6,511 bases of DNA from an uncultured Bacillota bacterium (GTDB lineage: Bacteria; Bacillota; Limnochordia; Limnochordales; ZCTH02-B6). Position numbers and translations under genes: made by a program. The DNA is taken from the NCBI GenBank assembly GCA_937916565.1, contig CALFSR010000231.1, positions 1 to 6,511 on the forward strand, written 5' to 3'. Positions 1 to 4,943 of the stretch are shown here, in pieces (positions within the stretch are counted from its first letter, which is position 1; the number at the start of each line of letters is the position of its first letter). Below the pieces are notes generated by a model, which had not been told where the DNA came from, did not search any database, and was given only the letters and a program-made list of their open reading frames with translations.

Positions 1-1
1 G

Positions 2-424
2 CTGCGGGCATTGCAGTCGGCTTTGGCCATGCTCCTGACCGAGATCGTCTACGGTGCCACGCCCATGCCCGATGCGCTGGACCGGGTCGCCCGCCGGACG
101 CCGGCGCCCGTAGGCCGATTCTTCGCCGCCGCGGCCTCCTATCTGCGGGCCGAGCCCGGCGCAGGTACCGCCCAGGCGTGGCGGCGGGCCCTGGCGGACC
201 CGCCGGGATGGTGCCTAACGGCGGACGATGAAGCCGTCTTGGCGGATCTGGGAAACTGCCTTGGCCGGTCGGACGCCGCCGATCAAGAGAAGCACCTGCG
301 CCTGGCCTTGGCGCAGCTCCAGCGTCTGCAGGCCCAAGCCGAGGCGGAGCGGGACGTGCACGTGCGGCTCTGGCGATACTTGGGCGCCGGGGCGGGCGCG
401 GCCCTTGTCTTGCTGCTCTATTGA
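2..424 (+). CDS. spoIIIAB: Stage III sporulation protein AB, 5'-truncated by the window edge
   Basis: This is a membrane protein of the SpoIIIA complex, which with forespore SpoIIQ forms the mother-cell/forespore channel; the family resembles the type II secretion platform protein GspF. The frame is open from base 2, and 140 residues are visible against about 170 in the family, so the N-terminal membrane segment (roughly 30 residues) is missing. The visible start (LRALQSALAMLLTEIVYG, then TPMPDAL) matches the conserved family block around a TEI.YG..P.P.AL pattern. A second hallmark, LGNCLGRSDAADQEKHL at visible residues 83-99, matches the LG..LG.SD...Q.KH motif. A C-terminal hydrophobic segment lies at visible residues 126-140. 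The TTG at 11 is internal to the conserved block and is not the true start. The TGA stop overlaps the SD of spoIIIAC, suggesting coupled translation. Identity is firm; only the 5' end is unknown. Confidence 0.95.
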   Translation: MRALQSALAMLLTEIVYGATPMPDALDRVARRTPAPVGRFFAAAASYLRAEPGAGTAQAWRRALADPPGWCLTADDEAVLADLGNCLGRSDAADQEKHLRLALAQLQRLQAQAEAERDVHVRLWRYLGAGAGAALVLLLY

Positions 425-430
425 GGGAGG
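423..430 (+). promoter_or_regulatory. Ribosome binding site of spoIIIAC, overlapping the spoIIIAB stop
   Basis: GAGGGAGG lies 10 bases before the GTG at 441 and shares two bases with the TGA of spoIIIAB. It supports the GTG start over the in-frame ATG at 453, which would be 22 bases from the SD. The 12-base string GAGGGAGGCGCG (423-434) recurs exactly at 645-656 before spoIIIAD. Confidence 0.75.
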
Positions 431-440
431 CGCGCGGGCG

Positions 441-638
441 GTGGACATTACGATGATCTACCAGATTGCAGGCATCGGCATCATCATCGCCATCCTCAAC
501 ATCTTTCTCGCCCAGGCCGGCAGGCAGGAGCAAGCCCAGATGCTGAGCCTCGCGGGGGTCGTCATCGTGCTGTTGTGGCTGATCCAGCTCATCGGGCGGC
601 TGTTTCGCGACGTGGAAACCGTATTCCGCTGGTGGTAA
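441..638 (+). CDS. spoIIIAC: Stage III sporulation protein AC
   Basis: This small integral membrane protein belongs to the base of the SpoIIIA channel and is likely in the mother-cell membrane facing the forespore. It has 65 residues (B. subtilis has about 68) and two membrane segments at about residues 6-24 and 35-52, joined by a short polar loop (QAGRQEQAQ). The family signature I.QIAGIGI near the N terminus and the Q.GR.E.AQ loop are visible. The GTG start at 441 is chosen from SD spacing; a longer open frame to 228 overlaps spoIIIAB and is not needed. The stop is TAA, and spoIIIAD follows after 22 bases. SpoIIIAC and SpoIIIAD are related and are thought to act together. Confidence 0.93.
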   Translation: MDITMIYQIAGIGIIIAILNIFLAQAGRQEQAQMLSLAGVVIVLLWLIQLIGRLFRDVETVFRWW

Positions 639-660
639 CGATGCGAGGGAGGCGCGAACG

Positions 661-1050
661 ATGGAGGACATGGCCCGGGTTGTGGGGGCTGGGCTGGTGG
701 CGGCCATCTTGCTCGTCATCTTGCGCGACCGCTACCCGGCCATGGCGACCCAACTCCTGATCGCCTTCGTCGCCGGCGTCTTTGTGCTGTTGCTGCCCGC
801 CCTCGGACGGGTAGTGAGCGTTTTCACGGAACTCGGGCGCCGCGCCCAGGTCAACGCCGCGCACTTGGACATCGCCTTGCGCGTCATGGGCGTGGCGTAC
901 TTGGCCGCCTTCGGGGCGCAAATATGCCGCGACGCCCGGGAGGAAGCTCTCGGTAGTGCCATCGAGCTTGCCGGCAAGGTGATCATCTTGCTTTTGGCCT
1001 TGCCGGTACTGATGGCTATCCTCGACGCTCTACTGGGCCTGCTGCCGTAA
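661..1050 (+). CDS. spoIIIAD: Stage III sporulation protein AD
   Basis: This polytopic membrane component of the SpoIIIA channel base has 129 residues, close to the family length of about 130. Hydrophobic segments lie at about residues 6-21, 28-48, 74-90 and 103-127. The block after residue 70 (ALRVMGVAYLAAFGAQICRD, then AREEALGSAIELAGK) matches the conserved K.iGIAYI.EF..q.c.DAGE.a.A.KIEl.GK region of the family, with the first charged residues diverged. The ATG at 661 has GAGGGAGG at 645-652, 8 bases upstream. Its place between AC and AE is the canonical operon order. It is followed by an unusually long 95-base gap before spoIIIAE. Confidence 0.94.
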   Translation: MEDMARVVGAGLVAAILLVILRDRYPAMATQLLIAFVAGVFVLLLPALGRVVSVFTELGRRAQVNAAHLDIALRVMGVAYLAAFGAQICRDAREEALGSAIELAGKVIILLLALPVLMAILDALLGLLP

Positions 1051-1145
1051 CGGCGGGCCGCGGAGACCCCTCGGCGGCTCGATGCGGATGGTGAGCCAGT
1101 GCGGCGCGCTGCGCCGCGAACCGGCGCGCAGGGAGGAGCACAAAG
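1051..1145 (+). other. spoIIIAD-spoIIIAE intergenic leader with a perfect hairpin
   Basis: This is a 95-base non-coding gap, the longest in the visible operon. It contains a perfect 7-bp inverted repeat: GCGGCGC at 1101-1107 and GCGCCGC at 1111-1117, with the 3-base spacer GCT. No T-run follows, so it is not an intrinsic terminator. The spoIIIAE SD begins 13 bases after the stem. It may be an mRNA stability or translation-tuning element, or chance in GC-rich DNA. No promoter is recognisable. Confidence 0.45.
1131..1137 (+). promoter_or_regulatory. Ribosome binding site of spoIIIAE
   Basis: GGGAGGA lies 8 bases before the ATG at 1146, the same spacing as at spoIIIAD, AF and AH. It favours this ATG over the in-frame GTG at 1194 and ATG at 1203, which have only a weaker GAGGG at 1181-1185 upstream. 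Confidence 0.7.
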
Positions 1146-2378
1146 ATGAGGCGGGACGGTACGCCTCCCCCGGTCCTACGGAGGGCGCTTGTCGTGGCAA
1201 GAATGTCCGCCGTTAGCAGGCGGCTGGTCGCATTGGTGCTGCCCATCCTCCTCGGAGCAGCCGGAGCGGCCTATGGCCAGGCGACGGGTCTTGTGCAGGA
1301 GGCTGTGGACGAGCAATTGCGGCTCTTGGACACCAGCGGGCTCGACGCGTTTTTGGCCGGGCTTGATGAGGAGGTCCGCCGCCAACTGCCTGCGGGCAGC
1401 GTCCGGGAGCTCCTCCTGGACCCCACGGGCGGTTTGCGCCTCGACCCGGTTGGGTTAGCCCGGGACTGGCTGCAGTACCTGTGGGCCGAGGTGATCGTCC
1501 AGTCGCGGCTTTTAACGCAACTTGTGGTCGTTGCCATCCTCTGCGCTTTGATGCAGCACGTGGCCGGCTCGTTGTCCCGCTCCGCGACGGACTTCGGTTT
1601 CCTTGTGGCCTACATGGTCGTCGTGTACCTCGGACTGCGGAGTTTTACCTTGGCCAGCCGTATCGGACGTGAGACGCTGAGCGACATGAGCGGGCTCATG
1701 TTGGCGCTCCTGCCGTTATTGTCCACCATGCTGGCCGCGGTGGGGGCGCTCTCCAGCGCGGCGCTTTTTCACCCGCTGCTCATCACCGCGGTAACGCTTG
1801 TCGCCAGCATCGTGGACCGGGTCGTGCTGCCGCTCCTGCTGCTGGCCGCCGTGGTGGGCGTCGTAGGCCACATGGTGACCGAGTTTCCGTTGTCTAAGCT
1901 TGCGGGACTGCTGCGGCACGGCGCCGTGACGGTGCTCGGGCTCGCCTTCACCGTGTTTCTCGGCGTCATGGCCGTGCGGGGGGCCATCGCCCCGGTGGCG
2001 GACGGCGTAGCGCTGCGGGCGACCAAATTCCTGGCGGGAGCGGTTGTTCCCGTCGTCGGCGGCATGATGGCGGATGCGGTGGAGGTCGTGGTCGGAGGGT
2101 CGCTCCTGGTCAAGAACGCCCTTGGCGCCTTGGGCCTCATGGCGCTGCTTGTCACGCTCGCCTTTCCGCTCGCCAAAATCGGAGCGCTGGTCGTCATCTA
2201 CCGGGTGGCCACCGCGCTCGTACAGCCCATCAGCGACGTGCGCCTGGTGGACGCCTTGGGCACCATGGCTGATACCCTCACGGTGCTGGCGGCGGCGGTG
2301 GCGACCGCGGCTGTGATGTTCTTCGTCGCCATCTTGGTGGTCATCGGCGTCGGAAACCTGACGGCGGTCGTCCGGTAG
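1146..2378 (+). CDS. spoIIIAE: Stage III sporulation protein AE
   Basis: This is the large polytopic membrane protein of the SpoIIIA channel base, 410 residues here against about 400 in B. subtilis. Residues 1-44 form a signal-peptide-like region: a basic N-region (RR at 2-3, 12-13 and 25-26), a hydrophobic core at about 27-42, and a plausible signal peptidase site A-Y-G before Q45. A soluble segment at about 47-115 contains the LL.LD.SGL-type helix and the RELLLDP turn. About seven or eight hydrophobic stretches follow, roughly at 123-142, 149-170, 184-208, 211-222, 225-245, 258-279, 325-352 and 378-405. Family landmarks include VVYLGLRSF, ALLPLLSTMLAAVG, SALFHPLL-like and KFLAGAVVPVVGGMMADA. 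The start is set by the SD at 1131-1137, but starts at 1194 or 1203 would give a more ordinary signal peptide. The stop merges with the SD of spoIIIAF. Confidence 0.94.
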   Translation: MRRDGTPPPVLRRALVVARMSAVSRRLVALVLPILLGAAGAAYGQATGLVQEAVDEQLRLLDTSGLDAFLAGLDEEVRRQLPAGSVRELLLDPTGGLRLDPVGLARDWLQYLWAEVIVQSRLLTQLVVVAILCALMQHVAGSLSRSATDFGFLVAYMVVVYLGLRSFTLASRIGRETLSDMSGLMLALLPLLSTMLAAVGALSSAALFHPLLITAVTLVASIVDRVVLPLLLLAAVVGVVGHMVTEFPLSKLAGLLRHGAVTVLGLAFTVFLGVMAVRGAIAPVADGVALRATKFLAGAVVPVVGGMMADAVEVVVGGSLLVKNALGALGLMALLVTLAFPLAKIGALVVIYRVATALVQPISDVRLVDALGTMADTLTVLAAAVATAAVMFFVAILVVIGVGNLTAVVR

Positions 2379-2383
2379 GGAGG
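2377..2383 (+). promoter_or_regulatory. Ribosome binding site of spoIIIAF, overlapping the spoIIIAE stop
   Basis: AGGGAGG lies 8 bases before the GTG at 2392. Its first two bases are the last two of the TAG stop of spoIIIAE, so ribosomes finishing AE would uncover or re-engage this site. Confidence 0.7.
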
Positions 2384-2391
2384 CGGCTCGC

Positions 2392-2943
2392 GTGGCGTGG
2401 CTCGTAGACGTAGTCCGGGGCCTTGTCGTGGTGGTGTTCTTTGTTAACGTTGCTCATCTGCTGTTGCCCGAGTCGGGCCTGCGAGGATACGCCCGGCTGG
2501 TCATGGGGCTCGTGATCGTGATCGCCTTGCTCGCACCCGGTCTGCAGGTGTTGCGATTGGACGCCGGGCTACAAGCAGTTATTTGGGATAGTCTTGGCGG
2601 CTTGGTCCCAGCACCCGAATCGCCTGCAGCCGCCGTGGGCGAGGCATCCAGGTCGCCTGTCGCCGCGGGCCAGGCGCTCGCGGCCGCCGCCCAGCGGCGG
2701 GTGCTCGCGCAGGTCGCCCAACGCGTTCCGGAACAGGTGGCCAGCGTGGCCACCCTGGCGGCCGGAGTCGAGCCCGCCTACGTGCACGTGGACTGGGACA
2801 GCGGCGGCGCGCCCCGGGCGGTGCAGTTGACTTTCCGGGACTTGGGGCGCGCGTCGCCCGACACGATTCGGGTGCGCCGCGTTGTGGCGCAGTTTTTCGG
2901 ACTGCCCGAGGAGCGCGTCGATATCCGGGTTTCCCGTTGGTGA
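2392..2943 (+). CDS. spoIIIAF: Stage III sporulation protein AF
   Basis: SpoIIIAF is a bitopic or hairpin membrane protein of the mother-cell side of the feeding tube. It has 183 residues (about 206 in B. subtilis). Two membrane segments lie at about 5-25 and 34-53, separated by the conserved LLPESGLRGYARLVMGL stretch, which matches the family LLP...m.kYv..v.gl pattern. An alanine/proline-rich linker (about 71-100) leads to a soluble C-terminal domain at about 100-183. That domain ends in RVVAQFFGLPEERVDIRV, the helix-strand ending typical of the ring-building fold known in this family. The GTG start at 2392 is supported by its SD and by the N-terminal match. The gene sits 13 bases after spoIIIAE, and its TGA lies inside the SD of spoIIIAG. 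Confidence 0.93.
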   Translation: MAWLVDVVRGLVVVVFFVNVAHLLLPESGLRGYARLVMGLVIVIALLAPGLQVLRLDAGLQAVIWDSLGGLVPAPESPAAAVGEASRSPVAAGQALAAAAQRRVLAQVAQRVPEQVASVATLAAGVEPAYVHVDWDSGGAPRAVQLTFRDLGRASPDTIRVRRVVAQFFGLPEERVDIRVSRW

Positions 2944-2952
2944 GGAGGAGGG
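2942..2952 (+). promoter_or_regulatory. Ribosome binding site of spoIIIAG, overlapping the spoIIIAF stop
   Basis: GAGGAGGAGGG contains two overlapping AGGAGG-type cores and includes the GA of the spoIIIAF TGA stop. The in-frame tandem GTG codons at 2955 and 2958 are both served. A TTG at 2937 lies upstream of the SD and is therefore unlikely to be the start. Confidence 0.65.
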
Positions 2953-2954
2953 CC

Positions 2955-3620
2955 GTGGTGGGCAAGCTGTCGGAGGCGTGGAGCCGCTGGTGGCGGCAGG
3001 ACGAAGCCGGGGGGAGGTGGCCTCGCCTGCCGGAGGGTCAAGCCCGCCTGACCCGCTACCTCGTCTTGCTGATCGGTCTTGGCGTCATCCTGATGAGTCT
3101 CAAGTCTCCCGGCGGCGGGGACGGGGAGAGCTCATTGGGGACGCACGGCGGGCTTGGCGACTACGTACCGGCCGCGGCGCCGGCGGTGCCCGCCATGGCG
3201 CCAGCGTCATCCGGGTATGCCCGGGAGCTGGAAGCTGTCGTGCGGGACGCACTGTTGCAGCTGCATGGCGTGAACAGGGTGCACGTCAGCGTCACGGTGG
3301 CCGCGGGACCGGAACTCGTGCTGGCCGAGCAGGTGAGCCGTGAACGCCGGGTAAGCGAGGAACCGCGCGCTCAGGACTCGCCCGCCGCCCGCACCGTGAT
3401 CGAGGAGCGCCACAGCAGCCAGCCCGTGATCCTGCGGCGTGACCAAGGGCGCCAAGAGGAGGCGCTGGTGGTGCTCGAGCGCATGCCGCCCATCCAAGGC
3501 GTGGTGGTCGTCGCCGACGGCGCGGCGGACGGGCGGATCCGCCGGGAGATAATGCGGGCGGTTTCGACGCTGCTCGGCGTGCCGGCGCATCGGGTGTACG
3601 TCCTGGCCCAGGACCCCTAG
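2955..3620 (+). CDS. spoIIIAG: Stage III sporulation protein AG, ring-forming channel component
   Basis: SpoIIIAG forms a large multimeric ring in the intermembrane space and is essential for channel function in B. subtilis. This copy has 221 residues from the GTG at 2955 (220 from 2958), close to the usual 229. A short basic, Trp-rich cytoplasmic N terminus precedes one membrane segment at about 34-50. A Gly/Ala/Pro linker (about 51-85) follows, then the ring-building domain from about 88. Its first half is YARELEAVVRDALLQLHGV and NRVHVSVTV. The inserted charged region (about 118-175, with ARTVIEERHSSQPVI) corresponds to the family's beta-triangle insertion. The second half is PPIQGVVVVADGA then VSTLLGVPAHRVYVL (203-217). 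The 78-base gap to spoIIIAH is longer than most junctions here. Identity is firm; the exact start is uncertain by a few codons. Confidence 0.94.
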   Translation: MVGKLSEAWSRWWRQDEAGGRWPRLPEGQARLTRYLVLLIGLGVILMSLKSPGGGDGESSLGTHGGLGDYVPAAAPAVPAMAPASSGYARELEAVVRDALLQLHGVNRVHVSVTVAAGPELVLAEQVSRERRVSEEPRAQDSPAARTVIEERHSSQPVILRRDQGRQEEALVVLERMPPIQGVVVVADGAADGRIRREIMRAVSTLLGVPAHRVYVLAQDP

Positions 3621-3623
3621 GGG
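3600..3623 (+). repeat. Two adjacent inverted repeats at the 3' end of spoIIIAG
   Basis: GTCCTG (3600-3605) and CAGGAC (3609-3614) form a 6-bp stem with loop GCC. It is followed, sharing one base, by the 10-base palindrome CCCCTAGGGG (3614-3623), whose centre contains the TAG stop. No T-run follows. It could slow exonucleases or ribosomes at the gene end, or be chance in GC-rich sequence. Confidence 0.4.
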
Positions 3624-3648
3624 CACGAAAGGGCAGCGCGGGGAGACG

Positions 3649-3667
3649 AGGCTCGAGGTAGGCTCGA
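3649..3667 (+). repeat. Short direct repeat in the spoIIIAG-spoIIIAH gap
   Basis: AGGCTCGA occurs at 3649-3656 and again at 3660-3667, an 11-base period, in the 78-base gap 3621-3698. The rest of the gap is purine-rich and ends in the spoIIIAH SD, GGGAGG at 3685-3690. No promoter is recognised. The repeat has no known role. Confidence 0.4.
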
Positions 3668-3698
3668 AAGCAAGTTCGCAAGCAGGGAGGGAAGCTTC

Positions 3699-4400
3699 AT
3701 GCATGTACAGGTCACGAACGCACGCTTGACGGCAAAGACCGGGCGGGTGCGGTTTCTTGCCTTGTCCCGGCCGGAGTGGAGACTGCTCTTGGCGCTGTTG
3801 CTGCTGGCGGTGGGAGGTGCGCTGCTGCTTCTTGCCAGCGAGCGCACGCGGCTAAGCAGCGAACTGGCGGAAGAGGAGGCCGTACCGGCATTCGCCCTGC
3901 TCCGGCCGGGTACGGCCGCCGCTCCCGGTCCAGCGTCGCTGGAGGACGCGGCCGGGGGCTCTTCGTCGCCGGGAGTCGCGGCCCCACTTCTCCAGCCGGC
4001 CCAACCCGTGCAGGCGGGCGCCATCGTCACCGTGACGCCCGCTGGCGCCCATCCTCTGGAGGCGTTTCGCCTGGAGCGGGAGAGGCTCCGGTCCCGGCAA
4101 GCCGAGATCCTGCAGTCCATCCTTGCCGACCCGAGCGCCAGCGAGGATAGGCGGCATGACGCCCAGGAACGGCTCATGGCGCTGTGGGCCGCGGAGGAGG
4201 CGGAGGCGCAGATCGAAGGGCTCTTGGCCGCGCAAGGCTTCGACGCCGTGGTTGTCGTCTCCGGCGGGGGCGCCCACGTGGTGGTCGACGGCGTTTTGGA
4301 CGCGGGCCAGGCCGAGCGCATCGGCGAGCTTACGGCGCGCCTCGCCGGGGTCCGGCGGGAAGCCGTCAGCATCGTTGACGCCGCATCGGGGGGACGGTAA
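3699..4400 (+). CDS. spoIIIAH: Stage III sporulation protein AH, SpoIIQ-partner ring protein
   Basis: SpoIIIAH is anchored in the mother-cell membrane; its extracellular domain pairs with forespore SpoIIQ, zipping the two membranes during engulfment and forming the channel rings. This copy has 233 residues (218 in B. subtilis). A basic cytoplasmic N terminus of about 27 residues precedes one membrane segment at 28-46. A low-complexity Ala/Pro/Ser linker (about 60-118) follows, then a family-typical C-terminal domain at about 120-228. The long charged helix FRLERERLRSRQAEILQSIL, then the DPSASEDRRHDAQERLM block, match the R..R...R....LQ.II......ASEE.K..AQ...m pattern. The segment IEGLLAAQGFDAVVVVSGG matches IE.LikAKGfeDavv. 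The ATG has GGGAGG 8 bases upstream. The linker is the diverged part; the domain call is secure. Confidence 0.94.
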   Translation: MHVQVTNARLTAKTGRVRFLALSRPEWRLLLALLLLAVGGALLLLASERTRLSSELAEEEAVPAFALLRPGTAAAPGPASLEDAAGGSSSPGVAAPLLQPAQPVQAGAIVTVTPAGAHPLEAFRLERERLRSRQAEILQSILADPSASEDRRHDAQERLMALWAAEEAEAQIEGLLAAQGFDAVVVVSGGGAHVVVDGVLDAGQAERIGELTARLAGVRREAVSIVDAASGGR

Positions 4401-4409
4401 GATTACAAG

Positions 4410-4434
4410 GAAGGACTTCCCTAGAAGGACTTCC
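4410..4434 (+). repeat. Tandem 11-base direct repeat upstream of accB
   Basis: GAAGGACTTCC occurs at 4410-4420 and 4424-4434, a 14-base period, just after the spoIIIAH stop. Each unit is a small imperfect inverted repeat; the first, with G4409, gives GGAA/TTCC around a GGAC loop. This stretch is less GC-rich than the genes around it. It might be a protein or RNA binding site; no known motif is recognised. Confidence 0.6.
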
Positions 4435-4436
4435 TA

Positions 4437-4461
4437 AAGGAGGCAGCTCCCAAGGAGGCAG
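4437..4461 (+). repeat. Duplicated Shine-Dalgarno block upstream of accB
   Basis: AAGGAGGCAG occurs at 4437-4446 and 4452-4461, a 15-base period. Both copies contain a complete AAGGAGG anti-16S match. Only the second is correctly spaced (8 bases) for the accB TTG at 4467. The CTCC at 4447-4450 between them can pair with GGAG of either copy. Confidence 0.65.
4452..4458 (+). promoter_or_regulatory. Ribosome binding site of accB
   Basis: AAGGAGG is the strongest SD in the window and lies 8 bases before TTG 4467. It decides the TTG start, since the family N terminus (NLEPIKELIELI) begins exactly there and no ATG or GTG is available. Confidence 0.8.
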
Positions 4462-4466
4462 GGCCT

Positions 4467-4919
4467 TTGAACCTGGAACCGATCAAGGAACTGATCGAAC
4501 TGATCTCCCAGAGCGACATCGACGAGTTTGAGCTGGAGACCGAGGGGTTAAAGGTGGCCATGCGCAAGAACAGCGCGGTCGCCCGGCCCGTCGTCGCCGT
4601 GCAGCCCGTGGAGCAGCTGCCTGCCCCGGCACCGGCGCAGCCCGCCGCCGAAAGCCGGCGGGACACCCGCGACGATCGGTTCGTCCAGATCACGGCACCT
4701 ATGGTGGGCACGTTCTACCGCGCCCCGGCGCCCGACGCGGAGCCCTACGTCAAGGTCGGCGACGTCGTGGAGGCGGGTCAGACCTTGTGCATCATCGAGG
4801 CCATGAAGATCATGAACGAGATCGAATCCGAGGTCCGCGGGCGCGTCGCGGAAATCCTCGTGGAAAACGCCGAGCCGGTGGAGTACGGGCAGGCGCTGTT
4901 TGTGCTGGAAAAGCTGTAA
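4467..4919 (+). CDS. accB: Biotin carboxyl carrier protein of acetyl-CoA carboxylase
   Basis: AccB carries the covalently bound biotin that shuttles CO2 from biotin carboxylase (AccC) to the carboxyltransferase (AccA/AccD), making malonyl-CoA for fatty acid synthesis in the cytoplasm. It has 150 residues (156 in E. coli). The conserved N-terminal helix NLEPIKELIELISQSDIDEF is followed by a Pro/Ala linker (about 36-68). The biotinyl domain spans about 72-150. It includes APMVGTFYRAPAPDAEPYV, with the 'thumb' insertion typical of bacterial BCCP, and the biotinylation motif EAMKIMNE. The biotin-accepting lysine is K114 (codon 4806-4808). The TTG start is fixed by the SD and the N-terminal match. 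accC follows 24 bases later, so the two are almost certainly co-transcribed. Expression is needed in growing cells, unlike the sporulation genes upstream. Confidence 0.97.
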   Translation: MNLEPIKELIELISQSDIDEFELETEGLKVAMRKNSAVARPVVAVQPVEQLPAPAPAQPAAESRRDTRDDRFVQITAPMVGTFYRAPAPDAEPYVKVGDVVEAGQTLCIIEAMKIMNEIESEVRGRVAEILVENAEPVEYGQALFVLEKL

Positions 4920-4943
4920 GGCGGCGAGCGGGGGGACAAGCCT

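Noticed and set aside
228..440. Extension of the spoIIIAC frame upstream to 228
   Set aside because: It would overlap most of the spoIIIAB 3' half, the encoded residues are unlike the family, and the GTG at 441 has a proper SD.
2882..3343. + strand open frame overlapping the spoIIIAF end and the spoIIIAG start
   Set aside because: The translation is Gly/Arg-rich with no homology, and the spoIIIAG frame carries clear family motifs through the same region.
3617..4372. Long open frame of 251 codons on the - strand opposite spoIIIAH
   Set aside because: It is antisense to a well-supported gene; high third-position GC suppresses stops on the opposite strand. The translation is low-complexity Ser/Arg/Ala with no family resemblance and no SD.
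4401..4410. GATTACAAGG as a possible sigma-E -10 element upstream of accB
   Set aside because: Only about five of eight positions fit a CATACAAT-type -10, and no suitable -35 lies upstream.
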